Positions 1 through 8,510 of a stretch of 64,000 nucleotides of DNA are shown piece by piece. The translations under genes and the position numbers were made by a program. The notes beneath the pieces were generated by a model. It was not told where the DNA came from and did not search any database. It worked only from the letters and a program-made list of their open reading frames with translations. Origin of the DNA: Nitrospira sp. (lineage in GTDB: Bacteria; Nitrospirota; Nitrospiria; Nitrospirales; Nitrospiraceae); contig JACOEL010000018.1 of NCBI GenBank assembly GCA_024998625.1, positions 1-64,000 on the forward strand. Direction: 5' to 3'. How positions within the stretch are numbered: the first letter of the stretch is position 1; every line of letters begins with the position of its first letter.

Positions 1-101
1 CCAGCCCAGGAACAGAGGTCCGCGTGGAAACGGGAATTAATCAGACCTTCCCTAGATTTCTTGCATCTTGTTCCTGTGCTCAACTCCGGTTTTCCCACAC
101 T

Positions 102-184
102 CGGTCGGGAACAAGCAGGATGGCACAAGCATCGATGTGAGGCTACCACTGTCCCGCAAAGTCGGAGTTCAGGCTGATGAATAC
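102..184. repeat. Diverged direct repeat, copy A
   Basis: This stretch resembles 988-1107. It shares an almost identical 18-base start (17 of 18 match). After a gap of about 37 bases in the other copy, it continues at roughly three-quarters identity by eye. Read on the minus strand it ends in codons for G-R-L-Y-S-S-A-stop, resembling the G-R-F-Y-S-S-stop that ends the protein gene at 1098. It therefore looks like a decayed copy of that gene's 3' end. Nothing else is recognised in 1-216. Confidence 0.6.
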
Positions 185-216
185 AGACGGCCAAATTTCT
201 AATAATCCTACCCAGA

Positions 217-753
217 TTAATGATCGACGAGCTCGAGCATCGTTTTCCAGCGGTCAACGTACGTCCAATCGATGCGTAAGTCGGCCTGGCGCGCGCGGAT
301 TTTCTCCAAATCGGCACGATCCTGGAGTCGTCCTGCCACCATCTTGAGGATGACGAGATCCTCGATCGACAGCATAGGGACTTGGAGCGTGCCAAATGGG
401 ACCGTCTGCCTCCTCTCCAATGCGGTTCGGAGATAGGCCGAGTCTGCCAGGAGGAAATCGATCACGACTTCCTGTCCGGATCGGATTCCCACAATTCGCC
501 AAATCGAGATTCCCTGAAACACCATAGGACTCGGATGGATGATGGTGGAGTCGAAAAGGGAGGAGACGAGCGCCTGTATCTGTTCGCGTGAAGGCGGATC
601 CAGCAGAATCAGGAGGTCGATGTCGGTCGTGGCTCGAGGCTCAACCAAGGCGCTGTAGGCCCAGCCCCCGGCCAGCGCATAGGCCACCCCGCGTCGGTTG
701 AATTCGGTGATGAGGTCGGAGAACGCTTGGACTAGGATTGGCTCTGCCGCCAT
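217..753 (-). CDS. MNT-type nucleotidyltransferase (AbiEii-like)
   Basis: The 178-residue protein has the nucleotidyltransferase signature: Gly-Gly at residues 29-30, then Asp-Ile-Asp at 44-46 (metal-binding acids), and a further Asp in a V-I-D-F context near residue 98. This pattern fits the small Pol-beta-like family that includes AbiEii toxins and MNT antitoxins, which transfer a nucleotide to RNA, protein or a small molecule. The ATG at 753 lies inside the end of the small upstream gene (overlap 732-753), so the two are probably translationally coupled. The pair could be a toxin-antitoxin or modification unit; the target cannot be told from sequence. The flanking repeats suggest it was gained as a cassette. 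Confidence 0.8.
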   Translation of the reverse strand: MAAEPILVQAFSDLITEFNRRGVAYALAGGWAYSALVEPRATTDIDLLILLDPPSREQIQALVSSLFDSTIIHPSPMVFQGISIWRIVGIRSGQEVVIDFLLADSAYLRTALERRQTVPFGTLQVPMLSIEDLVILKMVAGRLQDRADLEKIRARQADLRIDWTYVDRWKTMLELVDH

Positions 754-935
754 GCCTGCTCTTTGGCCAGTCGAATTTCGTGCATGACCTGCGTGATTCC
801 CTCGCCCGCGCCCGGTACATCCCGTTGCTCGATCACGGCTTGACGCAAGGCCAGCCCCAACTCCGTCAGTTCAATCGTGCGGCGCAAATTGTCGGCAATA
901 CGTATGTTGTCTGGGGATGGGGACGATGGCGACAT
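732..935 (-). CDS. Small hypothetical partner of the nucleotidyltransferase
   Basis: The 67-residue protein is charged and predicted helical, with a repeated Leu/Ile spacing in its first half (residues about 8-40). It has no signal peptide or known motif. Its last 22 bases overlap the start of the nucleotidyltransferase gene, an arrangement typical of small antitoxin-like or accessory partners. I do not recognise the family. The coding call rests on the overlap and on amino-acid composition; the alternative is that it is non-coding leader. Confidence 0.5.
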   Translation of the reverse strand: MSPSSPSPDNIRIADNLRRTIELTELGLALRQAVIEQRDVPGAGEGITQVMHEIRLAKEQAWRQSQS

Positions 936-987
936 AACCCGGGCTCCGAGGAAGCGCGGACGCTGAAGAAGAGTCTACTCGACGATC

Positions 988-1107
988 CGGTCGGGAGCAA
1001 GCAGGAAGGCGCGCTCTGCCGGCGGTCACTCTCAGAGAAAGGGTGGCACGGGCATCGCTGTGAGGCCACCACCGCTGGGCGAGGTCGGAGTGTAGGCTTA
1101 CGAAGAA
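988..1107. repeat. Diverged direct repeat, copy B
   Basis: This is the partner of 102-184. It overlaps the last codons and stop of the minus-strand gene 1098-2354 and runs into the gap before the small gene at 732-935. The two copies bracket the nucleotidyltransferase pair. Copy B carries about 37 extra bases near 1006-1042 that copy A lacks. Confidence 0.6.
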
Positions 1108-2354
1108 TAGAACCGGCCGACGATCTGAGTGAAGTTGAAGAGCATCGCGTTGGTGCGGGTATAGGCGGCGTGGCCGTAGTAATGGTCGCGGACGTTGGTT
1201 GAACTGGTGCAGTCTTTGTAATCCACGAGCAGGCACTGGCCTTCGCTCGGGAAACGTCCGGCGCGGCGCGCGCATTCTACCCAGCGCTCGAACCCATCGT
1301 AGGGTTCCAGCAATTCCCACACAGCCTTATTGGCGGCTTTGGCATTCTCAGCGGGCAGGGCATCGCTGCCGGCCACGGCCAGTTCCTGGACATAGTCGCC
1401 TCCCCACGCGATCGGCATCTCGACGGTGATCTGCGGCAGGTCCATTTTGGAGAGCCAGGTTTTTCCATCGGTCCGCAGATTGCGGTGGTTCACGATGTGG
1501 AGCAGTTTGCCGATGCCGGACGGATCCCAGCCGTACCGCACCGGTGTACCGAAGGTGACGATATCGAGGACCACGCCATTGAGCAAGGTGCCATTGCTCA
1601 ACAACGGGTCGATGCGTTGAATGGCCTGCGCATCCCGAGTTTGTGGATTCGCGGCGAGCAGAAGATCGAAGAGGGTCTTCCGTCCCGTGATCGGCGATGG
1701 GCAGAGGAGATTGGAGGCCAGCGCAAGGACGAGACCGGCCTGGCCATGGGCCTGAACCAGGATACGATCGCCGGCGCCCAGATGCTGTTCGCCGACGAGG
1801 GCGCGTAGGCGGTCCAACAACCGGCAAGCGGCCAGGGCGCGGCCGATATGATGGTGCTCGCTGGACCAGAGTTCCCTGATGCAAGTGATGGGCTTGGTCA
1901 ATTTCTGATTCAAGGCTTTCCGGCATTGTTCGACCGTGGTGGTCGTAAAGTTTCCCGCGTCGCCGATTTGACTGTCGAGCAGGGTCTTCGTGGCCTCATC
2001 GTTGGACAGCGGCGGCTTCATGCCGCCCGGCAGCGGGGTAATGCCATTCGTGCCTTCCCGCATGAACGAGAGGAGAGAATCCAGGCCGGAGATGCCGCGT
2101 GAATAGCCTCGCTTGAGCCCGCCCACTTCATCGAGTCGTCCTAAGCCGAAGACATCGGTGCCGGGGATGGCGCCATGCAGAAACATGATCAGTCGCACAC
2201 CGGCTTGTGACAGCTTCTGGCCGATTTGGCTCATCGCGTCTTGCCAGGTCGGAGAGTCGGCGTCGGGCGGCGTGGTCCAGTCCGCGTAGGTCAGCCGGTC
2301 GCCGGGATTCTTGCGGGAGAGCTCGTCGTGCTGAAAATTGTTTTCGATAGGCAT
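1098..2354 (-). CDS. Unknown protein with alpha/beta-hydrolase-like features
   Basis: This 418-residue protein has no signal peptide. A hydrophobic strand leads to His-Gly at residues 60-61 (L-I-M-F-L-H-G, like the oxyanion strand of lipases). A second strand leads to A-H-G-Q-A-G at 202-207, where alpha/beta hydrolases carry G-x-S-x-G. Here the nucleophile position is Gly, so if the fold assignment is right the usual Ser is missing. Many His and Trp residues follow towards the C-terminus. The end of the gene overlaps repeat copy B. It may be a lipase-fold protein with a non-canonical site or a non-enzymatic effector; function is not assigned. Confidence 0.6.
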   Translation of the reverse strand: MPIENNFQHDELSRKNPGDRLTYADWTTPPDADSPTWQDAMSQIGQKLSQAGVRLIMFLHGAIPGTDVFGLGRLDEVGGLKRGYSRGISGLDSLLSFMREGTNGITPLPGGMKPPLSNDEATKTLLDSQIGDAGNFTTTTVEQCRKALNQKLTKPITCIRELWSSEHHHIGRALAACRLLDRLRALVGEQHLGAGDRILVQAHGQAGLVLALASNLLCPSPITGRKTLFDLLLAANPQTRDAQAIQRIDPLLSNGTLLNGVVLDIVTFGTPVRYGWDPSGIGKLLHIVNHRNLRTDGKTWLSKMDLPQITVEMPIAWGGDYVQELAVAGSDALPAENAKAANKAVWELLEPYDGFERWVECARRAGRFPSEGQCLLVDYKDCTSSTNVRDHYYGHAAYTRTNAMLFNFTQIVGRFYSS

Positions 2355-2422
2355 AGAAAGATTGTCTTACCCGAAAGGGAGCGCGAAGTTCAATGGAGGA
2401 ACTGTGGATTTGATCAGGTGGT

Positions 2423-2980
2423 TCAGCGATGTGCTGCCGATTCGCGGCCGTTCGATACCGGGGACTCGGGTGCGGACAGGCGGGGTCTGGCCATGACGGC
2501 CGTTGCTGAACAGATCTTGGCTTCTTCATCGGTGTGGCGTTCGACGATGCGGACACCCTGCAAATATTCCTGAACGATTTCCTCCCGCACGACTTCGATG
2601 TCCTGCTCGGCCTCACGACCGGTGCGTTCCCGCAGGCGATCGGTGGCATGTTCCTTCACCAGCACGCGGATCTGTTTGGCAATGTCGGCCCTGGCTGCCA
2701 GCTCGGAGACCCGCTGACAGACGAGTTTGCCTTTGCTCAGGTCGCCCTGTCCCTGGCCGGTCAGCAATTCCTCTGCGCTCGATGTCGCTTGCGCGGGTTT
2801 TGCTTGGGCTGCATTGGTCGGCGATTCCGCCCGCCCTTGCATTTTGAGATGTTGGAAGGTCTGGTCTGCGTGATCGCGCAGGGCCGGTGGCGTCAGGTCT
2901 GCAGCCGGTGCCGACGATGCGACCAGTACCGCGTAGAGAGGCCACCATCCTGCTCGAATGGGTCCAGCCGTCAGCGACAT
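2423..2980 (-). CDS. Exported hypothetical protein
   Basis: The 185-residue protein starts with a signal peptide-like segment (basic residue, Trp/Leu/Val-rich core, Ala-Pro-Ala-Ala near 24-27). The mature part is polar and largely helical, with many Arg/Glu, and includes one Cys in a K-L-V-C-Q-R context. Its ATG (2980-2978) shares one base with the TAA of the upstream gene (2982-2980), so the two are co-translated. No family is recognised. It is probably a periplasmic accessory of the upstream exported protein. Confidence 0.65.
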   Translation of the reverse strand: MSLTAGPIRAGWWPLYAVLVASSAPAADLTPPALRDHADQTFQHLKMQGRAESPTNAAQAKPAQATSSAEELLTGQGQGDLSKGKLVCQRVSELAARADIAKQIRVLVKEHATDRLRERTGREAEQDIEVVREEIVQEYLQGVRIVERHTDEEAKICSATAVMARPRLSAPESPVSNGRESAAHR

Positions 2981-4149
2981 TACTGCGTTCCTCCCTGATG
3001 GGTTTCGTTTCCGTGGACCTGTTGCGAAGGGGGCACCGGTTTCTTCGGTGTCTGGTAAATGAGGGCCGGCGGGGTTCCGCGAGGTGCATTGATCGATGGT
3101 TGTTTCGCAGCAGGAGCAGCCTGGTCGACCCCCGTTCGATAGGTATGGAGCGTACGCACAGTCGGGTGGCCGCTTGGCGGCGGGACTTGTCGATAGGTCG
3201 GCATCGTGCCGTGGCTTCCCGGCGGCAGCGGTGCTCCAGGCTGTGCCGGTACTTGAATTGCGCCTGGTTGAGGCGGTTGTTGCGGGACGACCGCGTAGCC
3301 CGGCAAAAACGGAACGGTATGTGGCACAGGCGGCCGCCGGGGTTGCGGCGGCGCCGGGGGCGTGTTCGTTCCCACAGTCTGCTGCGCGATGGCCAGGTGG
3401 GGATTGTCGGGATTTAGCCGACTCGCTAGCCCCAGGAGGGCGTGAATCTGTGCAAGGCCGGCCGATGGAGTGGGTTGTGCGAACGGAGCGAGTAGCACCC
3501 AGTCGGTCCAGGCTTGCGCGACCATCGCGTCAGACTCCGCGCGATTGAGCAGCTCGGTACGTTCATGGCTCAGTCCTTGGATCCGTTCGGGCGAGGTGGC
3601 GCCGGCGAGGGCGTCGTTGGCGGCATCGAGTTCCTGCTGCAACGATTCCACATCCCGTCTGAGTGCAAGCAACTGTTCGCGCGCGTCCTCGCTCTGCCGT
3701 AAGGCGGCTATGGCCTGGGCGACTTCGTCGCTGTCTACCTGTGCCGTCAGCTCGACGCGGACCACAACGAACTCTCCATCCAGGGTGGTCGTCGCTTGTT
3801 GATCGAGGACGAGTACCATCCCGGCGGTGTAACTTCGGATTTCATCCCGGGTGACATCCAAATTCCTTACGACCGTGACGTTTTCAAGATACGAAGCAAC
3901 CTGCTCCAGCGCCTGCTTCTTCGCCTGCTCGGTGGCGAGTCTGATCCCATCTGTTTTGGTTTCGTGATCGTTCATCCGATGTTCGCCGGTTCCGGTGACG
4001 ACTCGAACTTCGGCCAGGATTGGACTCGGGCGGGTAATGGGCAGGAGCAGGGCGATACAGAGCAGGCCGAGGAAAAGATAGATAGATCGAGTCCGCGGGG
4101 ACCTGTCGGGGATGAAGCGGGGGCCGCTGTCGAAACGGTTTTGGGGCAT
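2980..4149 (-). CDS. Exported protein with LPP20/FlgT-like N-domain and Pro-rich tail
   Basis: The 389-residue protein has a basic N-terminus, a hydrophobic segment at about 23-46 ending in I-L-A (export signal or anchor), then a domain of about 110 residues. That domain's A-x-x-x-A-K-K-Q-A-L-E-Q-V helix followed by a long beta region resembles the LPP20/FlgT N-terminal domain. A coiled coil follows (about 150-200, with L-x-x-L-x-x-E heptads). The last 130 residues are rich in Pro and Gln and probably disordered. It shares one base with the downstream gene, suggesting an envelope pair. Function is unknown and the domain likeness is moderate. Confidence 0.65.
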   Translation of the reverse strand: MPQNRFDSGPRFIPDRSPRTRSIYLFLGLLCIALLLPITRPSPILAEVRVVTGTGEHRMNDHETKTDGIRLATEQAKKQALEQVASYLENVTVVRNLDVTRDEIRSYTAGMVLVLDQQATTTLDGEFVVVRVELTAQVDSDEVAQAIAALRQSEDAREQLLALRRDVESLQQELDAANDALAGATSPERIQGLSHERTELLNRAESDAMVAQAWTDWVLLAPFAQPTPSAGLAQIHALLGLASRLNPDNPHLAIAQQTVGTNTPPAPPQPRRPPVPHTVPFLPGYAVVPQQPPQPGAIQVPAQPGAPLPPGSHGTMPTYRQVPPPSGHPTVRTLHTYRTGVDQAAPAAKQPSINAPRGTPPALIYQTPKKPVPPSQQVHGNETHQGGTQ

Positions 4150-4319
4150 CGCCTCACCACTGCGGAGCGTCCGACTGAGTGTGGTTGTCGAGCGAGTTGT
4201 CCCGACCGAATCAGGATATCATCGATCTCGCTTTGACGCTATGAGAGGCGGGCTTCGCGCCTTGCCTTCGCGGAAAACAGCATGCTAAGGTACTTTCACT
4301 TCGCTTTTCAAAAGGTCGT

Positions 4320-5384
4320 ATGGTGGGGCAGGTTATGAATTGTATTCGCAGCATTATGACGGTCACGGCGGCCTTTTGTATGGTCGTCGGCATAGGTCTG
4401 GCGCCGATGGCGGCCGCATTCCAATCCGTTGCCTTTGCGGCACGCGGCGGGGGCGAAGTGGCCACTCCTGCTCAGGCAGGCACCACAGAACATGTGATTC
4501 TCTTTGTATTGGAAGGATTTGGCCAGGAATCGCTCAAGAGTGGCGTGATGCCGGTGTTGTCCTCCCTTGTAAAGGACGGGGCCGTGACCTGGTCCGCCAC
4601 CGCAGTCGCCCCTGCGCGACGGTTGCCGACGATGGCATCGCTCGTGACGGGCATGCCGGTCGCCAAACATGGGATCACCTGGAACGTCTTTGAATTCAGT
4701 CGTGGATATCCTCGGGCGCCGACGGTGTTTGATTATCTGGACCTGAGCGGCGGCCGGGACAGTGCCATTTTCTATATGGATGAGTCGTTGTATCAACTGG
4801 CGAAGCCGGAGCCCTATACGGATTATCAAATGTGTGGTCCGCTCCGGGCCGAATGTAATCCGGATCGTCTTGTCGGCTACGTCAGGGATTACTTCAAAAA
4901 GGCGACGAGTGGTTCCGGGTATGGTCATGCCATTCCGGCCTTGCCGCACCTCCTGGTGGTCCATCTGCCGGCTCCCGGTCGCGTCGGAGAAGTGCAGGGC
5001 TGGAAATCAGCAGCCTACAAAGACGCGTTGAAGGCGGTTGATAAGGCGATGGGGACCGTGCTCGATTTGTATCGGGAATTTGGCTTGATCAAGCGGACCA
5101 CCGTGTTTGCGACCTCGCTGAGCGCCTTCGGGGAGACGCAATTCTCGGCCGGTGAGGTCTCCGGCGAGCAGGCCGGCAATGTTCCGGTGGTGCCATGGAT
5201 TGCCTCAGGCGTCGGCATCAAGGCTGGGTATACGATTCGCCAGCCGATGTCGATTATCGATACGGGCGCGACGGTGATGCGCGCGCTCGGACTCACGACT
5301 TATACCGAATGGGAGAGCCACCCGGTCGAAGAAATCTTCAAGACCGCATTCGCTGCTGCTCCCGTCAGCCCACTCCTGCAATAG
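4320..5384 (+). CDS. Exported alkaline-phosphatase-superfamily protein, probably catalytically dead
   Basis: The 354-residue protein has a signal peptide (cleavage probably near residue 40) followed by the phosphodiesterase/nucleotide-pyrophosphatase fold. The opening strand V-I-L-F-V-L-E-G, the S-L-V-T-G helix start, A-K-H-G-I and the late A-V-D-K-A-M-G helix all match family landmarks. The usual metal ligands do not: the first Asp is Glu, the nucleophile Thr position is Arg (P-A-R-R-L-P), the P-D-x-x-G-H motif reads P-A-P-G-R-V-G-E, and S-D-H-G reads S-L-S-A-F. The fold seems kept and the chemistry lost. Alternative starts are ATG 4320 (A-A-A-G-G-T upstream) and ATG 4335. The gene is followed closely by another exported protein and five HEAT-repeat genes. 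Confidence 0.8.
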   Translation: MVGQVMNCIRSIMTVTAAFCMVVGIGLAPMAAAFQSVAFAARGGGEVATPAQAGTTEHVILFVLEGFGQESLKSGVMPVLSSLVKDGAVTWSATAVAPARRLPTMASLVTGMPVAKHGITWNVFEFSRGYPRAPTVFDYLDLSGGRDSAIFYMDESLYQLAKPEPYTDYQMCGPLRAECNPDRLVGYVRDYFKKATSGSGYGHAIPALPHLLVVHLPAPGRVGEVQGWKSAAYKDALKAVDKAMGTVLDLYREFGLIKRTTVFATSLSAFGETQFSAGEVSGEQAGNVPVVPWIASGVGIKAGYTIRQPMSIIDTGATVMRALGLTTYTEWESHPVEEIFKTAFAAAPVSPLLQ

Positions 5385-5391
5385 AGGACCG

Positions 5392-5883
5392 ATGCGTTCA
5401 TCATCGCACAAAGCATTCGCCGGGCGACAGGTGTTTTTCTGGATCGTAACCGTGACGTGTGTGTTGGCTCTAGGGCCAACCGGGCGGCTCCAGGCGGCCG
5501 GTTCTCCCCCTGCCTATGGCAAAGAACATACGATTACAATCGATCCGACTCCATTGGTGCCGCAATCCTGGTGGCAAGTACCCGGTGTGACACCCCCGCT
5601 CTGGGTATTGGACCCGGAGACCTCGGATGCCTACCGGACAACCGAAACGCGCGAATTGAAGCTCAAGCCGGGACAATACAAGTTCATCAGTTTTACCTTC
5701 GATTTCCCCTTCACGGTGAGTTTGGATGGGAAACTGGAATACTCCAAGTCACTCGATCAATGTGTGGAGGGCCGCGGGACTCAGACCCTGGTGGTACGGT
5801 GCAAACGCACCTATCCCCATGGCGGTCAACGTGATGCCTATTACGGGAATAGTGAGGTGGGCGATGGCACAGGCACTCGATGA
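5392..5883 (+). CDS. Exported hypothetical protein preceding the HEAT cluster
   Basis: The 163-residue protein has a signal peptide (hydrophobic core at about 14-28, then an A-A-G cleavage region near 36). The mature region is beta-rich, with W-W, two Cys (in D-Q-C and R-C-K, possibly a disulphide) and a K-P-G-Q-Y-K-F turn. It begins 7 bases after the phosphatase-like gene, and its last 20 bases overlap the first HEAT-repeat gene, so it belongs to the same transcription unit. The family is not recognised. The overlap supports a shared role with the HEAT proteins. Confidence 0.65.
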   Translation: MRSSSHKAFAGRQVFFWIVTVTCVLALGPTGRLQAAGSPPAYGKEHTITIDPTPLVPQSWWQVPGVTPPLWVLDPETSDAYRTTETRELKLKPGQYKFISFTFDFPFTVSLDGKLEYSKSLDQCVEGRGTQTLVVRCKRTYPHGGQRDAYYGNSEVGDGTGTR

Positions 5884-7234
5884 TCTGCTGGATTCCCTCG
5901 AAGATGCGGACGACGCAACACGTGAAGAGGCGGCAAAAGCCCTCGCCGAGTTAGCGAACCCGGCCACGCTGGATGCGCTCATCGGCGCCTGCGGCGATGA
6001 GTTTTGGTCTGTGCGGACTCGTGCCGGCTGGGGCGTGGCCAAGATCGGTGGCCCGAAGGCGATCGAAGCCCTGATCGCGCTCTTCAACGACCCGATTATG
6101 GAAGTTCGCAACGAAGCGGTCGCGGCCGTGGTGTCGCTTGGTACGGGCCAGCTGGATCGACTGCTTGCCGCAATGAAAGATGAGCGGTGGCGGGTTCGGG
6201 AACATGCGGCCAAGGCGTGCGGGGATCTCCATGATTCGCGCGCCGTCGATGCGTTGATATTTGCCTGTCGGGATCGCGACGGTGCCGTGAAGAGTGCCGC
6301 CGCGGAAGCACTGGGGAAAATCGGCGACCTGAAAGCCGTGCCTGCGCTGGTGAAATTGTTCCGCGATTCATCCAAGATCGTTCGCGAAACGGCCGGTATT
6401 GCCCTGGTGGCGATCGGACAGCCCTCGGTCGATCTGCTGCTGGAGACGTTGAAGGATAAAGATTTTGTCGTGCGTTGTCATGCGGCTCGCGCATTGGGAG
6501 GCATGACAACGGACTATCAAATCGGCCGGAGCTGGGTGCGGGAGCCGCGTGTCGTCGATGCCTTGATTGAGGCGCTGAAAGATCCGGACCGGGCCGTGCG
6601 GGAAGATGCCACAATTGCGTTGGGCATGATCGGCGATCCCCGTGCCATCGACGGGCTATTGGAAGCGATGAAAGACGGTGCCGTGAAGCGCCATGCCATT
6701 GCCTCACTGGGCATGATCGGCGATCCTCGAGCCCTTCCTGCCGTCTTGGCTGCGCTCAAGGGAAAAGGTATGCGTCAGGATGGAACTCCGACACCCGGGT
6801 GTATCGTCAGCGAAGACGCCTTTATCAAGGAAGCGGCGGCCACGGCGCTCGGCCACTTCCGCGATCCGCGCGTGATTCCCGATCTGATCATGCTGTTGAA
6901 AGATGGGGTGTTGCGTGAGAAAGCGGCGGCGGCGCTGGTGCTGATCGGTGACTCGGCCATCGAACCGCTGATCTCCTTTCTCTATGATCCCAAAGCGTCG
7001 GAAGTTGAAGCCGAGGGCGAACGCGTCCTGTCCTACGCTTCCGTGCGGCTGACGGCCAAAGACTCCCTGCGGTTACTCGTTGTTGAAACACTGGAACATC
7101 TTGGATGGACGCCTCCGGATGAAGAGACGTCGGTGGACTCCAGCCAGGCCGACAATCTTCGTGTCGACCGCCCGCTGGGCGACATCGGACGGTTCGGTCC
7201 GAGCGGAGATTTTGCAAAAGGATCGGTGCGGTAG
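5864..7234 (+). CDS. HEAT-repeat (PBS-lyase type) protein 1
   Basis: The 456-residue protein is built almost entirely of about 31-residue HEAT/PBS-lyase repeats with the core D-P-R-A-V-x-x-L-x-x-A-L-x-D. I count roughly a dozen. Such proteins form curved helical scaffolds that bind partner proteins; no catalytic motif is visible. I chose ATG 5864 because a G-A-G-G-T-G ribosome site lies just before it (5854-5859) and the repeats begin at once. An in-frame upstream extension would lie wholly inside the previous gene. A loop near residue 310 (around base 6790, containing a Cys) interrupts the repeat register. First of five such genes in a row. Confidence 0.85.
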   Translation: MAQALDDLLDSLEDADDATREEAAKALAELANPATLDALIGACGDEFWSVRTRAGWGVAKIGGPKAIEALIALFNDPIMEVRNEAVAAVVSLGTGQLDRLLAAMKDERWRVREHAAKACGDLHDSRAVDALIFACRDRDGAVKSAAAEALGKIGDLKAVPALVKLFRDSSKIVRETAGIALVAIGQPSVDLLLETLKDKDFVVRCHAARALGGMTTDYQIGRSWVREPRVVDALIEALKDPDRAVREDATIALGMIGDPRAIDGLLEAMKDGAVKRHAIASLGMIGDPRALPAVLAALKGKGMRQDGTPTPGCIVSEDAFIKEAAATALGHFRDPRVIPDLIMLLKDGVLREKAAAALVLIGDSAIEPLISFLYDPKASEVEAEGERVLSYASVRLTAKDSLRLLVVETLEHLGWTPPDEETSVDSSQADNLRVDRPLGDIGRFGPSGDFAKGSVR

Positions 7235-7336
7235 TTACCGGCTTCCTCCCCTTGGGGTCCGTCCCCGGGGATGAACATCTCCGGCGCTCCTACTGTCTCT
7301 TCTCCTCTGTTTGGGCCAGCTGCGGGCCGAGGTACC

Positions 7337-8419
7337 ATGGCCGACACTGTCAGTGAACAGATCGCAGCGCTGTCGGACGAAGACTGGGCGATTCGGGAAG
7401 AGGCTGCGACCCTGCTGGGCGGGCTCAACGACGCCCGGGCGGTTCTGCCGCTGACGAAGTTGCTCCGCGATACCGACCGGGCTGTCCGTGAGGCGGCGAT
7501 CGGGGCGCTCTCCGCGCTCGGGTCCGCATCGGTTCCCGCTCTGGCCGGCTGCTTGGCGGATTCAGCGTTGCAGGTGCAGGAAGCGGCTTCGGCCATTTTG
7601 GCCTCGATTGCCGATGCGCGGGTCTTCCGCCCGCTGGTCGAGGCCCTGGGCAGTCGCGATTGGATCGTGCGCATGCATGCTGCGAAGGGGTTGGGACGGA
7701 TCGGGGATCCCGAAGCCGTCAACGTCTTGATGCCGCTCTTGCAGGACAAGGTCAAGGCGGTTCGTGAGGAGGCCTCCAGCGCACTGGCCGCGATCGGCGC
7801 TGCCGCTGTGTTGGGGTTGATCCAAGCCCTGGAGCACGATGACTGGTTGGTTCGCCTCCATGCCGTGGAGGCGTTGGGTAAGCTGAAGTCTCCGGATTCT
7901 GTCGATCCGTTGCTGCGCGCGCTGTTCAATGAGCGAGACTCGGCGATTCGCGAGGATGTGGTGCGGGCCTTGGGTGCGATCCGGGATGCGCGGGCGGTAG
8001 ATTATCTGGTGACGGTGATGAAGGAGCCTGGGTTGCGGCTGCTGGCAGTTGAGGCCCTCGGCCAGATCGGCGATCCTCGTGCGGTGCCACTTCTCCGGCG
8101 AGTCGTGGAGGGGGCGCCGCTGGGCGAACCTCGCGATACGGCCACCCCTTGTGCCGATGGGTGGACGGACGAGATGGCGACCATGGGGATGGCGGCTCGC
8201 GCGTTGGGGATGATCGCCGATGGAGTGGCTATTCCCTCTCTGATCGTGGCTTTGCGGAATACCATTACACGGTCTGAGGCGGCTGCCGCTTTGGCCAAGT
8301 TCGGCCCGGCGGTGATTCCGTCCCTGCTCCCGATGCTGGCAAAGGAACAAGACGAGAATATTCGGTATCATGTTCGAGAGACGTTGACGGCTGTCGGCTG
8401 GCGGCCAGGACGAGTGTGA
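7337..8419 (+). CDS. HEAT-repeat (PBS-lyase type) protein 2
   Basis: The 360-residue all-helical repeat protein has about ten HEAT/PBS-lyase units (pattern R-D-A-R-A-V-x-x-L). The start ATG 7337 follows a G-A-G-G motif, and its protein start resembles that of the sister gene at 9604. An in-frame ATG at 7271 would add 22 residues of low-complexity sequence without a good ribosome site. One unit carries an insert near base 8110-8170, rich in Gly/Pro/Thr with one Cys, at a place similar to the insert in protein 1. That suggests the five genes arose by duplication. It is probably cytoplasmic. Confidence 0.85.
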   Translation: MADTVSEQIAALSDEDWAIREEAATLLGGLNDARAVLPLTKLLRDTDRAVREAAIGALSALGSASVPALAGCLADSALQVQEAASAILASIADARVFRPLVEALGSRDWIVRMHAAKGLGRIGDPEAVNVLMPLLQDKVKAVREEASSALAAIGAAAVLGLIQALEHDDWLVRLHAVEALGKLKSPDSVDPLLRALFNERDSAIREDVVRALGAIRDARAVDYLVTVMKEPGLRLLAVEALGQIGDPRAVPLLRRVVEGAPLGEPRDTATPCADGWTDEMATMGMAARALGMIADGVAIPSLIVALRNTITRSEAAAALAKFGPAVIPSLLPMLAKEQDENIRYHVRETLTAVGWRPGRV

Positions 8420-8510
8420 ACGCAGAGTAGCAGTGATGGGGTGATGAGCTGGGATGGCGCTCGCCTCGCGCATTCACAAATCAACGGATCATGCATTCGC
8501 CGGTTGTAGC

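Noticed and set aside
1043..1058. TGGCACG with a near TTGC-like match, sigma-54-like
   Set aside because: It reads away from any gene start it could serve and lies inside the repeat, where the other copy does not keep it.
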